Source: Streptomyces sp. DI166 (lineage in GTDB: Bacteria > Actinomycetota > Actinomycetes > Streptomycetales > Streptomycetaceae). From it: a stretch of 64,000 nucleotides of DNA. The notes below the pieces were generated by a model. It did not search any database. It was not told the origin of the DNA and worked only from the letters and a program-made list of their open reading frames with translations. The stretch spans positions 1 through 64,000 of the forward strand of contig NZ_FLSP01000029.1 in assembly GCF_900091315.1 (NCBI RefSeq), in the 5' to 3' direction. A program made the position numbers and the translations under genes. Of this stretch, positions 7,653-16,726 are shown in pieces (within the stretch, counting starts at the first letter, position 1; each line of letters starts with the position of its first letter).

Positions 7653-8012
7653 TCACCCGTCCTCGGCGGCCCGGATCACCTCGTCCAGGGTGTCCCGCGA
7701 GCGGATCAGATCGGCGATCTGGCGGTCGATGCGGTCCCGTTCCACGGTGAGGTCGGCGACCAGCCGGGGCGTGGCGATCGCGGAGGGGCCGCCGTCCTCG
7801 TCGCGCATACAGGGCAGGAGCTGCCGGACGCGGTCGCTGTGCAGTCCGGCCGCGTACAGCTCCTGGATGCGGATCACACGGTCCACGGCGGCCTCCGCGT
7901 ACTCGCGGTGTCCGCCTGGGGTGCGGTCGCTGCGCAGCAGCCCCTGGGTCTCGTAGTACCGCAGGGAGCGCACGCTCACGCCGGTGCGCCGGGCCAGTTC
8001 ACCGATCCGCAC
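7653..8012 (-). CDS. MerR-family transcriptional regulator
   Basis: A 119-aa MerR regulator with the N-terminal winged helix MRIGELARRTGVSVRSLRYY, followed by GLLRSDRTPGGHREY and a C-terminal coiled coil (about 80-110) for dimerisation. There is no cysteine cluster for metal binding beyond a single Cys (LLPCMRDEDGG), so the effector is unknown. GTG at 8012 has GGAGG upstream. It diverges from the ene-reductase gene, whose promoter has a palindrome between -35 and -10, the classic MerR arrangement. Confidence 0.9.
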   Translation of the reverse strand: MRIGELARRTGVSVRSLRYYETQGLLRSDRTPGGHREYAEAAVDRVIRIQELYAAGLHSDRVRQLLPCMRDEDGGPSAIATPRLVADLTVERDRIDRQIADLIRSRDTLDEVIRAAEDG

Positions 8013-8042
8013 GTCCGCCTCCGCCGTAGGTCGTGGCCGGGC

Positions 8043-8074
8043 TTGAATCTGACACTGGTGTCAGCTTCTACGGT
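8043..8074 (+). promoter_or_regulatory. MerR-type promoter of the ene-reductase gene
   Basis: A -35-like TTGAAT (8043-8048) and a -10-like TACGGT (about 8069-8074) are about 20 bp apart. Between them is the perfect 16-bp palindrome CTGACACTGGTGTCAG (8049-8064). The over-long spacer filled by a dyad is the hallmark of MerR-activated promoters. Confidence 0.6.
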
Positions 8075-8080
8075 ACGGCC

Positions 8081-9226
8081 ATGACACGGACCGATCTCTT
8101 CGCACCGGCCGTTCTCGGCCACCTCGACCTCCCCCACCGCCTGGTCATGGCCCCGCTCACCCGGAACCGGGCGGAGCCCGACGGCACCCCTACTGATCTG
8201 ATGGCCGAGTACTACGCGCAGCGCGCCTCGGCCGGGCTGATCATCGCCGAGGCGTCGACGCCGAACGCGGTCGGGCAGACGTACCCGAACATCACCGCGA
8301 TCCACGAGCCCCGGCACGTGAAGGGCTGGCGGCGGGTGACGGACGCCGTCGGCGCGGCGGGCGGGCGGATGTTCCTGCAGCTCCAGCACGGCGGCCGGGT
8401 CGGGCATCCGGCGACCAGTGGACTCGTCCCGGTCGCGCCCTCCCCGGTGGCCCTGCCCGAGACGATCTTCACTCCCGGCGGGCACCAACCATCGGTTGTC
8501 CCGCGTAAGTTGACAGTCGCTCAAATAGCAGGCACCGTCGCCGACTTCGCCTCCGCCGCCCGTAACGCGCTCGACGCCGGTTTCGAGGGCGTCGAGGTGC
8601 ACTCCGCCAACGGCCATCTGCTGCACCAGTTCCTGTCCCGCAACACCAACCTGCGCACCGACCGCTACGGCGGCACCGTCGAGAACCGCGTCCGGTTCGC
8701 CGCCGAGGTCACCGAGGCGGTGGCCGCGGAGATCGGCGCCGTGCGGACCGGGCTGCGGATCTCCCCCGGCAACACGGTCAACGGCATCGACGAGGGCGAG
8801 ACCGAGGAGCTGTACCCGGCGCTGCTGGAGCGGCTGCGGGGGCTGGGCCTGGCGTATCTGCACATCGGGTACGCCGACCCGGACAGCCGCGTCTTCAAGG
8901 AGCTGCGGGGCGCCTGGCCGGGCACGCTGATCGGCAATCCGGTGCTCACCGGGCTGACCACGGACGCGGTACGGGAGGGGGCGGAGCGGATGCTGGCGGG
9001 CGGGGCGGATCTCGTCGCCCTGGGGCGGCCCTTCCTCGCCAATCCGGACCTGGTGGTGCGGCTGCGCCGGGGCGCGCCGCTCAACCCGGTGCGGGAGCGG
9101 TACTTCATGTACACGGGCGGGGCGGCCGGATACACCGACTACCCCGCCCTGCCGGATCAGGCGCCGGACGCGCCGTCCAGTGACTCGATCGTCGCGTTCG
9201 ACGGGGCGCGCACCGACTGGAGGTGA
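8081..9226 (+). CDS. alkene reductase (old yellow enzyme family)
   Basis: This FMN-dependent NAD(P)H:flavin oxidoreductase (381 aa) reduces activated C=C bonds and is often induced by electrophiles. The TIM barrel starts with the substrate/FMN loop MAPLTRNRAEPDGTPTDL. It then has EASTPNAVGQ, LQHGGRV, the GFEGVEVHSANGHLLHQFLS strand with the His-x-x-Asn pair, NRVRF, and GRPFLANPDLV near the C-terminus. ATG at 8081 is chosen because upstream in-frame codons lie within the promoter. It is probably controlled by the divergent MerR. The last 70 bp overlap the convergent dipeptidase gene. Confidence 0.92.
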   Translation: MTRTDLFAPAVLGHLDLPHRLVMAPLTRNRAEPDGTPTDLMAEYYAQRASAGLIIAEASTPNAVGQTYPNITAIHEPRHVKGWRRVTDAVGAAGGRMFLQLQHGGRVGHPATSGLVPVAPSPVALPETIFTPGGHQPSVVPRKLTVAQIAGTVADFASAARNALDAGFEGVEVHSANGHLLHQFLSRNTNLRTDRYGGTVENRVRFAAEVTEAVAAEIGAVRTGLRISPGNTVNGIDEGETEELYPALLERLRGLGLAYLHIGYADPDSRVFKELRGAWPGTLIGNPVLTGLTTDAVREGAERMLAGGADLVALGRPFLANPDLVVRLRRGAPLNPVRERYFMYTGGAAGYTDYPALPDQAPDAPSSDSIVAFDGARTDWR

Positions 9227-10362
9227 CGGGCCACGTCCTCGGCCGCGCCCAGCACCCGTACGGCGTTCTGCCAGGTCAGCTTGGCGAGGTCGGAGCGGGA
9301 CCAGCCACGGTCGAGCAGTTCGGCGATCAGGCGCGGGTAGCCGGAGACGTCGTTCAGGCCCTCGGGGGTGAACGCGGTGCCGTCGTAGTCGCCGCCGATG
9401 CCGAGGTGGTCGATGCCGGCCACCTCGCGCATGTGGTCCAGGTGGTCGGCGACCGTGGCCACGGTGGCGACGGGGCGCGGGTGGGCCTCCTCGAAGGCGC
9501 GGTGCACCTTCATCGCCTCGGGAGTGGTGGCGAGGTGGTGGAAGCCGTGGGCGCGCATGTTGTCGTCGGCGGCGGCCGTCCAGTCGACGGCGGCCTGGAG
9601 GACGAACTTCGGCACGAACGTCACCATCGCGATGCCGCCGTTGGCGGGCAGCCGCTCCAGGACGTCGTCGGGGATGTTGCGCGGGTGGTCGCAGACGGCA
9701 CGGGAGGAGGAGTGCGAGAAGATCACCGGCGCGGTGGAGGTGTCCAGCGCGTCCCGCATGGTCGTCGCCGCCACATGGGAGAGGTCGACGAGCATGCCGA
9801 GCCGGTTCATCTCCCTCACGACCTCGTGGCCGAACGCGGTGAGCCCGCCCGCCTTCGGCTCGTCGGTCGCCGAGTCCGCCCAGTCGACGTTGTCGTTGTG
9901 GGTGAGCGTGAGGTAGCGGACGCCGAGCGCGTACAGCCCGCGCAGGGTGCCGAGGGAGTTGGCTATCGAGTGCCCGCCCTCCGCGCCCATCAGCGAGGCG
10001 ATACGGCCCTCCCGGCGCGCCTCCTCCAGGTCGGCGGCGGTCAGCGCGGCGCGCAGGTCGGCCGGGTGGCGGTCGATCAACTGCCGTACGCAGTCGATCT
10101 GTTCCAGCGTCGCGGGCACCGGGTCGGGCAGGTCCGAGCGGACGTACACCGACCAGTACTGGGCGCCGACCCCGCCCGCGCGCAGGCGGGCCAGGTCGGT
10201 GTGCAGGTGGGCGGACTGGTCCGCGGCGATGTCACGGGCGTCGAGGTCGTAGCGGACCTGTTCGCGCAGCGCCCAGGGCAGGTCGTTGTGCCCGTCGACC
10301 ACGGGGAACTCGCGCAGCAGCTCCCGGGCCCGCTCCGCCGACGCGGAGTCCGGGGCCGTCAT
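9157..10362 (-). CDS. membrane dipeptidase (M19, renal dipeptidase family)
   Basis: A 401-aa zinc dipeptidase with all expected ligands: His and Asp in VVDGHNDLPW (about 23-27), the bridging Glu in LMGAEGGHSI, and two later His residues in VDLSHVAATT and VIFSHSSSRAV. It probably hydrolyses dipeptides, including mixed L/D ones. ATG at 10362 overlaps the stop of purE (ATGA), so it is translationally coupled to the purK-purE operon. It is the likely catalytically competent paralogue of the protein coded at 6450-7568. Confidence 0.93.
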   Translation of the reverse strand: MTAPDSASAERARELLREFPVVDGHNDLPWALREQVRYDLDARDIAADQSAHLHTDLARLRAGGVGAQYWSVYVRSDLPDPVPATLEQIDCVRQLIDRHPADLRAALTAADLEEARREGRIASLMGAEGGHSIANSLGTLRGLYALGVRYLTLTHNDNVDWADSATDEPKAGGLTAFGHEVVREMNRLGMLVDLSHVAATTMRDALDTSTAPVIFSHSSSRAVCDHPRNIPDDVLERLPANGGIAMVTFVPKFVLQAAVDWTAAADDNMRAHGFHHLATTPEAMKVHRAFEEAHPRPVATVATVADHLDHMREVAGIDHLGIGGDYDGTAFTPEGLNDVSGYPRLIAELLDRGWSRSDLAKLTWQNAVRVLGAAEDVARHLQSVRAPSNATIESLDGASGA

Positions 10363-10880
10363 TTGCCGAAGCCGAAGCCGCTGGACCCCTCGACCTTGGT
10401 GCGCAGCCGTCTGCCCTTCTCGGTGGCCTGGTCGTTGAGCTCCTGCTGGAACTCCTTCATCCGGCCGAGGAGTTCCTCGTCGTGCGCGGCGAGCATCCGC
10501 ACCGCGAGCAGTCCGGCGTTGCGGGCGCCGGCGACCGAGACGGTGGCGACCGGGACACCGGCCGGCATCTGCACGATGGAGAGCAGGCTGTCCATGCCGT
10601 CGAGGTACTTCAGCGGCACCGGCACACCGATGACCGGGAGCGGGGTGACGGAGGCGAGCATGCCGGGCAGGTGGGCGGCACCGCCCGCGCCCGCGATGAT
10701 CACCTTCAGTCCGCGCTCGGCGGCCTGCTCGCCGTAGCCGATCATCTCGCGCGGCATGCGGTGCGCGGAGACGACGTCGACCTCGTAGTCGATCTCGAAC
10801 TCGTCCAGCGCCTGGGCGGCGGCCTCCATGACCGGCCAGTCGCTGTCCGACCCCATGACGATGCCTACAACCGGGCTCAT
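10359..10880 (-). CDS. purE: 5-(carboxyamino)imidazole ribonucleotide mutase
   Basis: PurE (173 aa) converts N5-CAIR to CAIR in purine synthesis. The N-terminal GSDSDWPVM (about 10-18), the SAHRMPREM motif with its conserved His, and the GAGGAAHLPGMLAS phosphate loop are all present. A 20-residue charged tail rich in Lys/Arg/Gly ends the protein. The ATG at 10880 overlaps the purK stop as ATGA, and its own stop overlaps the dipeptidase start, giving a tightly coupled purK-purE-dipeptidase operon. Confidence 0.95.
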   Translation of the reverse strand: MSPVVGIVMGSDSDWPVMEAAAQALDEFEIDYEVDVVSAHRMPREMIGYGEQAAERGLKVIIAGAGGAAHLPGMLASVTPLPVIGVPVPLKYLDGMDSLLSIVQMPAGVPVATVSVAGARNAGLLAVRMLAAHDEELLGRMKEFQQELNDQATEKGRRLRTKVEGSSGFGFGK

Positions 10881-12016
10881 TCGGTGATCGTGCCTCTCAG
10901 GTATCCGGCTGCGTGACGGGCGCGCTCCAGCACGTCGTCCAGCTCGTCGCCGTAGGTGTTGACGTGGCCGACCTTGCGGCCGGGCTTCACGTCCTTGCCG
11001 TACATGTGGATCTTCAGCCGGGGGTCGCGGGCCATGCAGTGCAGGTACGCGGAGTACATGTCCGGGTAGTCGCCGCCGAGGACGTTGACCATCACGGTCC
11101 ACGGGGCGCGGGGGCGCGGGTCGCCGAGCGGGAGGTCGAGGACGGCCCGGACGTGGTTGGCGAACTGGCTGGTGATCGCGCCGTCCTGGGTCCAGTGACC
11201 GGAGTTGTGCGGGCGCATCGCCAGTTCGTTGACCAGGACGCGGCCGTCGCGGGTCTGGAACAGCTCCACGGCGAGGTGGCCGACGACGCCCAGCTCCTTG
11301 GCGATGGTCAGGGCCATCTCCTCGGCCTTGAGGGCGAGGGCCTCGTCGAGGTCGGGGGCCGGGGCGATCACGGTGTCGCAGACGCCGTCGACCTGGCGGG
11401 ACTCCACGACCGGGTAGGCGACGGCCTGGCCGTGCGGGGAGCGCACGACGTTGGCGGCCAGCTCGCGGACGAAGTCGACCTTCTCCTCGGCGAGGACGGG
11501 CACACCCGCCCTGAAGGGGGCCTCGGCCTCCTCGACGGAGTCCACGACCCACACGCCCTTGCCGTCGTAGCCGCCGCGCACGGTCTTCAGGACCACGGGG
11601 AAGCCGTCGCCCTCGGCCGCGAAGCGGGCCACGTCCGCGGGGTCGGCGACGATGCGGTGGCGTGGGCACGGCACACCGATGGCGTCGAGCCTGGCCCGCA
11701 TCACCCCCTTGTCCTGGGCGTGCACCAGCGCCTCGGGGCCGGGGCGGACGGGGATGCCGTCGGCCTCCAGGGCCCTGAGGTGCTCGGTGGGCACGTGTTC
11801 GTGATCGAAGGTGATCACATCGCACCCGCGCGCGAAGTCGCGCAGCGTGTCCAGGTCGCGGTAGTCGCCGATGACGACATCGCTGACGACCTGCGCCGCG
11901 GAATCCTGAGGGGTGTCACTGAGGAGCTTGAACCTGATGCCCAGCGGGATGCCTGCCTCGTGTGTCATACGAGCGAGCTGGCCCCCGCCGACCATGCCGA
12001 CTACCGGGAACGTCAC
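10877..12016 (-). CDS. purK: 5-(carboxyamino)imidazole ribonucleotide synthase
   Basis: PurK (379 aa) is the ATP-grasp enzyme that makes N5-CAIR from AIR, bicarbonate and ATP. It has the N-terminal GMVGGGQLARM nucleotide-like loop, the D-x-E-H-V segment FDHEHVPTEHL, the ATP-grasp strand VLKTVRGGYDGKGV, and the metal/ATP residues around NELAMRPHNSGHWT. The start is GTG at 12016. It is first in the operon with purE and the dipeptidase. GtrA is transcribed divergently. Confidence 0.95.
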   Translation of the reverse strand: MTFPVVGMVGGGQLARMTHEAGIPLGIRFKLLSDTPQDSAAQVVSDVVIGDYRDLDTLRDFARGCDVITFDHEHVPTEHLRALEADGIPVRPGPEALVHAQDKGVMRARLDAIGVPCPRHRIVADPADVARFAAEGDGFPVVLKTVRGGYDGKGVWVVDSVEEAEAPFRAGVPVLAEEKVDFVRELAANVVRSPHGQAVAYPVVESRQVDGVCDTVIAPAPDLDEALALKAEEMALTIAKELGVVGHLAVELFQTRDGRVLVNELAMRPHNSGHWTQDGAITSQFANHVRAVLDLPLGDPRPRAPWTVMVNVLGGDYPDMYSAYLHCMARDPRLKIHMYGKDVKPGRKVGHVNTYGDELDDVLERARHAAGYLRGTITE

Positions 12017-12073
12017 GCCCCTAGGGTATCGGCCGTTCCGGAGCGCCCGGTTTCGCGGCCGCTCCGGCCCTGT

Positions 12074-12121
12074 GGGCCGGTCCTCCGGGCCGGTCCTGGG
12101 CCGGTCCTCCGGGCCGGCCCT
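12074..12121. repeat. two tandem 24-bp GC repeats between purK and gtrA-like gene
   Basis: The unit GGGCCGGTCCTCCGGGCCGG plus TCCT occurs twice head to tail (12074-12097, 12098-12121) with one mismatch. It lies in the divergent purK/GtrA gap and has no evident function. Confidence 0.7.
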
Positions 12122-12204
12122 GTGCGCTGGTCCACAGGCAATCGGGTACCCCGGTGGTTAGCATGGCTTGGTTGACCAAACCGACGGACGGGGGCTTTCA
12201 CTCC

Positions 12205-12711
12205 ATGGGACGTGGTTCCTCCGGGCTGCTGCGGCGCTACGCGCACGAGGTCGCCAAATTCGGCGCCGTGGGCGGGGCCGGGCTGCTGGTCAACCTCGGC
12301 GTCTTCAACTTTGTGCGCCATGTCACCGACCTCCAGGTCGTCCGCGCCAGCGTCATCGCGACGGTGGTGGCGATCGCCTTCAACTACGTCGGGTTCCGGT
12401 ACTTCACCTACCGTGACCGCGACAAGTCCGGCCGCACCCGGGAGATGAGCCTGTTCCTGCTGTTCAGCGGCGCGGGCCTGATCATCGAGAACGGTGTGCT
12501 GTACATCGCCACGTACGGCTTCGGCTGGGACACCCCGCTGCAGAGCAACGTCTTCAAGTTCCTGGGCATCGCCGTGGCGACCCTGTTCCGCTTCTGGTCG
12601 TACCGCACCTGGGTCTTCCGCGCCCTCCCGGCTCCGGAACCGGCGGAAGAACCGCTCCTGAACCAGCCGCGCTCCCCGAAGGCCCAGCCCGCCGCGGCGA
12701 CCCGCCGCTAG
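12205..12711 (+). CDS. GtrA family membrane protein
   Basis: A 168-aa GtrA-like protein with four predicted membrane helices (about 18-40, 48-66, 82-103, 112-132) and the family signature FNYVGFRYFTYRDR with a conserved FRFWSYRTWVF end. GtrA proteins are thought to flip or position polyprenyl-linked sugars. The C-terminal 30 residues are Pro/Ala-rich and cytoplasmic. ATG at 12205 is preferred because the hydrophobic core follows at the usual distance; upstream in-frame starts at 12154 and 12163 are possible. It converges directly on the histidine kinase gene with no gap. Confidence 0.87.
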   Translation: MGRGSSGLLRRYAHEVAKFGAVGGAGLLVNLGVFNFVRHVTDLQVVRASVIATVVAIAFNYVGFRYFTYRDRDKSGRTREMSLFLLFSGAGLIIENGVLYIATYGFGWDTPLQSNVFKFLGIAVATLFRFWSYRTWVFRALPAPEPAEEPLLNQPRSPKAQPAAATRR

Positions 12712-13980
12712 CTAGCGCACCGTCGGGGTCGCCGGGTCCGACGGCTTGGTCGGGGTGCGGGAGAGGAACAGGCCGAAGACCGGGGGTGTGGCCTGGAGCA
12801 TTTCCAGACGGCCGCCGTCCGCCTCCGCGAGGTCCCGGGCCACCGCCAGGCCGATGCCCGTGCTGTTGCGGCCGCTGATCGCGCGCTCGAAGATGCGGGC
12901 GCCCAGGTCGGCCGGGACGCCGGGGCCCTCGTCGGTGACCTCGATGACCGCCTGGTTGCCGGTGACCCGGGTGCGCAGCGCCACCGTGCCGCCGCCGTGC
13001 ATGAGGCTGTTCTCGATCAGGGCCGCCAGCACCTGGGCCACCGCGCCGGGCGTGCCCACGGCCTGGAGGTGGCGTTTGCCGGAGCTGACGATGGCGCGGC
13101 CCGCGCTGCGGTACGCCGGGCGCCACTCGGCGAGCTGCTGCTGGATGACCTCATCGAGGTCGAAGGTGACCGCGGAGCCGGTGCGCGGGTCGCGGGAGTT
13201 GGTCAGCAGGCGTTCCACCACGTCCGTGAGGCGTTCCACCTGGGTCAGCGCGATGGTGGCCTCCTCCTTCACCGTGTCCGGGTCGTCGGTGAGGGTGATC
13301 TCCTCCAGCCGCATCGACAGCGCCGTGAGCGGTGTGCGCAGCTGGTGGGAGGCGTCCGCGGCCAGCCGCCGTTCCGCCGTCAGCATCCGCGCGATCCGCT
13401 CCGCGCTGGCGTCCAGCACGTCCGCCACCCGGTCCAGCTCCTGGACGCCGTACCGCTTGTGCCGCGGCCTGGGGTCCCCGGAGCCGAGCCGTTCGGCGGT
13501 CTCGGCGAGGTCGGTGAGCGGGGAGGCGAGCCGGTTGGCCTGGCGCAGCGCCAGCAGCACCGCCGCGATCACCGCGAGCAGCGCCACCGCCCCGATGATC
13601 AGCAGCGTCCGCCCGACCTCACGGGTCACCGCGGAGCGGGGTTCCATGACGGTGACCGTCTCGCCCTCCCGGCCCTTGCGGGTGGCGGTGATGGTGTCGC
13701 CGTCCGGCTTCTCGCCGATCGCGATGGGCCGCTCGCCGGGCACCCGGATGACCGCGTACCGGTCCTCGGGCACCTGGTCGCTCAGCATGTCCGCGGTGAC
13801 CGCCCCGGTCGCGAGCAGCCTGCTGTCGACGATGGAGGCGAGCCGTACCGCCTCGGACTCCACCCGCTCCTGCGCGGTGCTGCTGATGGTGCGGGTCTCC
13901 ACGATGACGAGGGAGACCCCGAACACGGCGATCACCACGAGCACCACGGCGAGCGTGGACTGGATCAGTCGGCGGCGCAT
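12712..13980 (-). CDS. two-component sensor histidine kinase
   Basis: A 422-aa membrane kinase. One N-terminal TM helix (about 7-28) precedes an extracytoplasmic sensor of about 110 residues (SSTAQERVESEAVRLASI...). A second TM (about 140-160) leads to a HAMP segment (PLTDLAETAERLGSGD). HisKA has the phospho-His in ADASHQLRTPLTAL (about residue 210), and HATPase has N and G boxes (ALIENSLMHGG, DEGPGVP, GIGLAVARDLAEADGG). It lies 56 bp downstream of its response regulator on the same strand. The signal is not identifiable. Its stop touches the GtrA stop. Confidence 0.93.
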   Translation of the reverse strand: MRRRLIQSTLAVVLVVIAVFGVSLVIVETRTISSTAQERVESEAVRLASIVDSRLLATGAVTADMLSDQVPEDRYAVIRVPGERPIAIGEKPDGDTITATRKGREGETVTVMEPRSAVTREVGRTLLIIGAVALLAVIAAVLLALRQANRLASPLTDLAETAERLGSGDPRPRHKRYGVQELDRVADVLDASAERIARMLTAERRLAADASHQLRTPLTALSMRLEEITLTDDPDTVKEEATIALTQVERLTDVVERLLTNSRDPRTGSAVTFDLDEVIQQQLAEWRPAYRSAGRAIVSSGKRHLQAVGTPGAVAQVLAALIENSLMHGGGTVALRTRVTGNQAVIEVTDEGPGVPADLGARIFERAISGRNSTGIGLAVARDLAEADGGRLEMLQATPPVFGLFLSRTPTKPSDPATPTVR

Positions 13981-14036
13981 GGACCCGTACTACGGCTGGT
14001 CGGTCTACGGCTGGTGGATTCGTACACTCGGCTCTT

Positions 14037-14714
14037 CTAGCTCTTCTCGAACCGGAAGCCCACGCCTCGCACGGTGGCGATGTAGCGCGGGTTCGCCGCG
14101 TCGTCGCCGAGCTTCTTGCGCAGCCAGGAGATGTGCATGTCGAGGGTCTTGGTGGAGGACCACCAGGTGGTGTCCCAGACCTCGCGCATCAGCTGGTCGC
14201 GGGTGACCACCCGGCCCGCGTCGCGCACCAGCACCCGCAGCAGGTCGAACTCCTTGGCGGTGAGCTGCAGCTCCTCGTCGCCCATCCAGGCCCGGTGCGA
14301 CTCCACGTCGATCCGCACCCCGTGGGTGGCCGGCGGCTGCTGCGGTTCCGCGGCGCCGCGCCGCAGCAGGGCCCGTACCCGGGCGAGCAGTTCGGCGAGC
14401 CGGAACGGCTTGGTGACGTAGTCGTCGGCGCCCGCGTCGAGCCCGACCACGGTGTCCACCTCGTCGGCGCGCGCGGTGAGGATGAGGATCGGCACGCTGT
14501 GCCCCTCGGCCCGCAGCCGCCGCGCCACTTCCAGGCCGTCCATGCCGGGCAGCCCGAGGTCCAGCACCACGAGGTCGACGCCGCCCTGCATTCCGGCGTC
14601 CAGCGCGGTGGGTCCGTCCTCACGCACCTCGACCTCGTAGCCCTCCCGGCGCAGTGCACGGGCCAGCGGCTCCGAGATGGACGCGTCGTCCTCGGCGAGC
14701 AGTACACGGGTCAT
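14037..14714 (-). CDS. OmpR-family response regulator
   Basis: A 225-aa regulator with a receiver domain at residues 1-115 (AEDDAS acidic pocket, phospho-Asp in VLDLGLPGMDG near 52, a Thr in ILTARAD, Lys in YVTKPF). A winged-helix DNA-binding domain follows at about 130-223 (LTAKEFDLLRVLVRDAGRVVTRDQL, WSSTKTLDMHISWLRKKLGDD). ATG at 14714. It is co-transcribed with, and presumably phosphorylated by, the kinase downstream. Confidence 0.95.
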   Translation of the reverse strand: MTRVLLAEDDASISEPLARALRREGYEVEVREDGPTALDAGMQGGVDLVVLDLGLPGMDGLEVARRLRAEGHSVPILILTARADEVDTVVGLDAGADDYVTKPFRLAELLARVRALLRRGAAEPQQPPATHGVRIDVESHRAWMGDEELQLTAKEFDLLRVLVRDAGRVVTRDQLMREVWDTTWWSSTKTLDMHISWLRKKLGDDAANPRYIATVRGVGFRFEKS

Positions 14715-15209
14715 GAGCTGATGGTAGTCCGCCCGTGACAGGACCCGGAGGGTGATGGCCGGGAGTGATTCTCACCTCGGCCCTACCCGCCACTTACCTT
14801 GGTCTAGACCTACACCTCTAGGGTGGGACCGGGCCGAGGCCTTCGAATAGGTGTGCGCAGCTACAGCGACACCTGTGATTCCAGTCTCAAGTCCTTCCAT
14901 ATCAGGCAGTGTCCTGCCGTATGGTGATGCAAACGCCTGTAGCACCACGGGGACCTTTGGCGACACACATGACGCTGAAGGTCTCTTTTGTGTGCGGGCC
15001 GGTCGCGACCGCGACCGGCCTCGAAAGGAATGACCTGTGGCCGGGCCCCTCACCAGGGGCGTGGATCCCGGTGGTCGGCGTCCCTCGCTCCGCGATCCGG
15101 AGCGGACTCCCCCCAGGGCGTGGGGTGGACGGCCGGCCCGCCGGTGCCGGCCGCCCCCCACCGGGCGCGCAACGCTCCACCCGCGCGTCCCGACCAGCAA
15201 GGAACCACC
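14715..15209. promoter_or_regulatory. 495-bp intergenic region, divergent promoters
   Basis: This non-coding gap separates the response regulator and the peptide transporter. It holds an inverted repeat GGCAG-TGTC-CTGCC (14905-14918). It also holds a strong hairpin, GGCCGGTCGCG / CGCGACCGGCC (14997-15020), about 190 bp before the transporter start. The hairpin could act in the mRNA leader. No gene with a credible start or codon bias is seen. Confidence 0.45.
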
Positions 15210-16706
15210 ATGGCGTCCAGCCTGACGAAGGACTCGGCCACCCGGGGCACCCCCGGTTCCGAGAGGACCTTCTTCGGCCACCCCCGCGGACTGGCCACTC
15301 TCTTCATGACCGAGATGTGGGAGCGTTTCTCCTACTACGGCATGAGGGCACTGCTCCCGCTCTACCTCGTGGCGCCGGGTGGTCTCCACCTCGACGCGGC
15401 CACCGCCACCGCGATCTACTCCGTGTACCTGTCGCTGGTGTACCTGCTCGCCATGCCCGGCGGCTGGTTCGGCGACCGGGTCTGGGGGCCGCGCAGGACC
15501 GTCGCGGTCGCCGGTGCGGTGATCATGCTCGGCCATCTCACGCTGGCCCTGCCCTCCTCGGGCACCTTCTACGCCGGTCTCGGCCTGGTCGCCATAGGCT
15601 CGGGTCTGCTGAAGGCCAACATCTCCACGATGGTCGGCCACCTCTACGACGGCCCGGACGACCCGCGCCGCGACGGTGGCTTCACCGTGTTCTACATGGG
15701 CATCAACCTCGGTGCCTTCGCCGCCCCGCTGATCATCGGCACCATCGGCGAGAACGTGAACTGGCACCTGGGCTTCGCGCTCGCCGCGCTCGGCATGGCG
15801 CTCGGCCTCGCCCAGTTCCTGATCGGCAGCCGCAACCTCTCCCCGCGCTCCAGCGTCGTCCCCAAGCCGCTGTCCGTGGACGAGAAGAGCAGCACCCTGC
15901 GCAAGGCCGCGATCTGGGCCGGTATCGCCGTGGTCTTCTACGCGATCGTCGGCTTCTCCGGCAGCTACACCCTGAACTGGATCCTGGTCCCGCTGACCCT
16001 GCTCGGCGTGATCATCCCGACGCTGGTCCTGGTCCGCATCAAGCGCGACAAGGAGCTGGACAGCCGCGAGCAGAAGTCGATGTCGGCGTACCTGTGGTTC
16101 TTCGTCGCCGCCGCCGTCTTCTGGATGATCTACGACCAGGGCGGCTCGACCCTGTCGATCTTCGCCGACTCCTCCGCCGAGAACAGCGTCCTCGGCTGGG
16201 ACTTCCCGGTCTCCTGGTACCAGTCGGTCAACCCGGTCCTGATCATGGCCCTGGCCCCGGTCTTCGCCTGGGTCTGGCTCGCGCTGAACCGGCGCGGCAA
16301 GGAGCCGAGCACGATCGTGAAGTTCGCCTCGGGTCTGGTCCTGGTCGGCGCGTCCTTCTTCCTCTTCCTCGCCCCGCTGTCGATCGCCGAGGGCGGTCAC
16401 AAGGCGGCCGCGATGTGGCTGGTGGCGATCTACTTCGTGCAGACCGTCGGTGAGCTGCTGGTGTCCCCGGTGGGTCTGTCGGTGACGACGAAGATGGCGC
16501 CCGCCAAGTACGCCTCCCAGATGATGGGTGTCTGGTTCCTCGCCGTCACCGCCGGTGACGCGACCACCGGTCTGCTCTCCATCGCGGGCGTGGACCTGAA
16601 CAAGACGGGTGTCGTCGCCCTGGAGGCCACCCTCGCCGTGGCCGCCGGTGTCGCGGTGTGGATGTACCGCAAGCGCGTCAAGGAGCTCATGGGCAGCGTC
16701 AACTGA
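15210..16706 (+). CDS. POT/PTR family proton-coupled oligopeptide transporter
   Basis: A 498-aa major-facilitator protein with 12-14 membrane helices that imports di- and tripeptides with protons. Family signatures are WERFSYYGMRALLPLYL near the N-terminus (including the E-R-F motif), GGWFGDRVWGPRRTV between TM2 and TM3, and the PTR2 motif FTVFYMGINLGAFAAPLI (about 155-172). ATG at 15210 has AAGGAACC upstream; the open frame extends further 5' but without a start site in context. It is single-gene, with a terminator after it. Confidence 0.93.
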   Translation: MASSLTKDSATRGTPGSERTFFGHPRGLATLFMTEMWERFSYYGMRALLPLYLVAPGGLHLDAATATAIYSVYLSLVYLLAMPGGWFGDRVWGPRRTVAVAGAVIMLGHLTLALPSSGTFYAGLGLVAIGSGLLKANISTMVGHLYDGPDDPRRDGGFTVFYMGINLGAFAAPLIIGTIGENVNWHLGFALAALGMALGLAQFLIGSRNLSPRSSVVPKPLSVDEKSSTLRKAAIWAGIAVVFYAIVGFSGSYTLNWILVPLTLLGVIIPTLVLVRIKRDKELDSREQKSMSAYLWFFVAAAVFWMIYDQGGSTLSIFADSSAENSVLGWDFPVSWYQSVNPVLIMALAPVFAWVWLALNRRGKEPSTIVKFASGLVLVGASFFLFLAPLSIAEGGHKAAAMWLVAIYFVQTVGELLVSPVGLSVTTKMAPAKYASQMMGVWFLAVTAGDATTGLLSIAGVDLNKTGVVALEATLAVAAGVAVWMYRKRVKELMGSVN

Positions 16707-16726
16707 CGTATCCCCACCGGGCTGCC

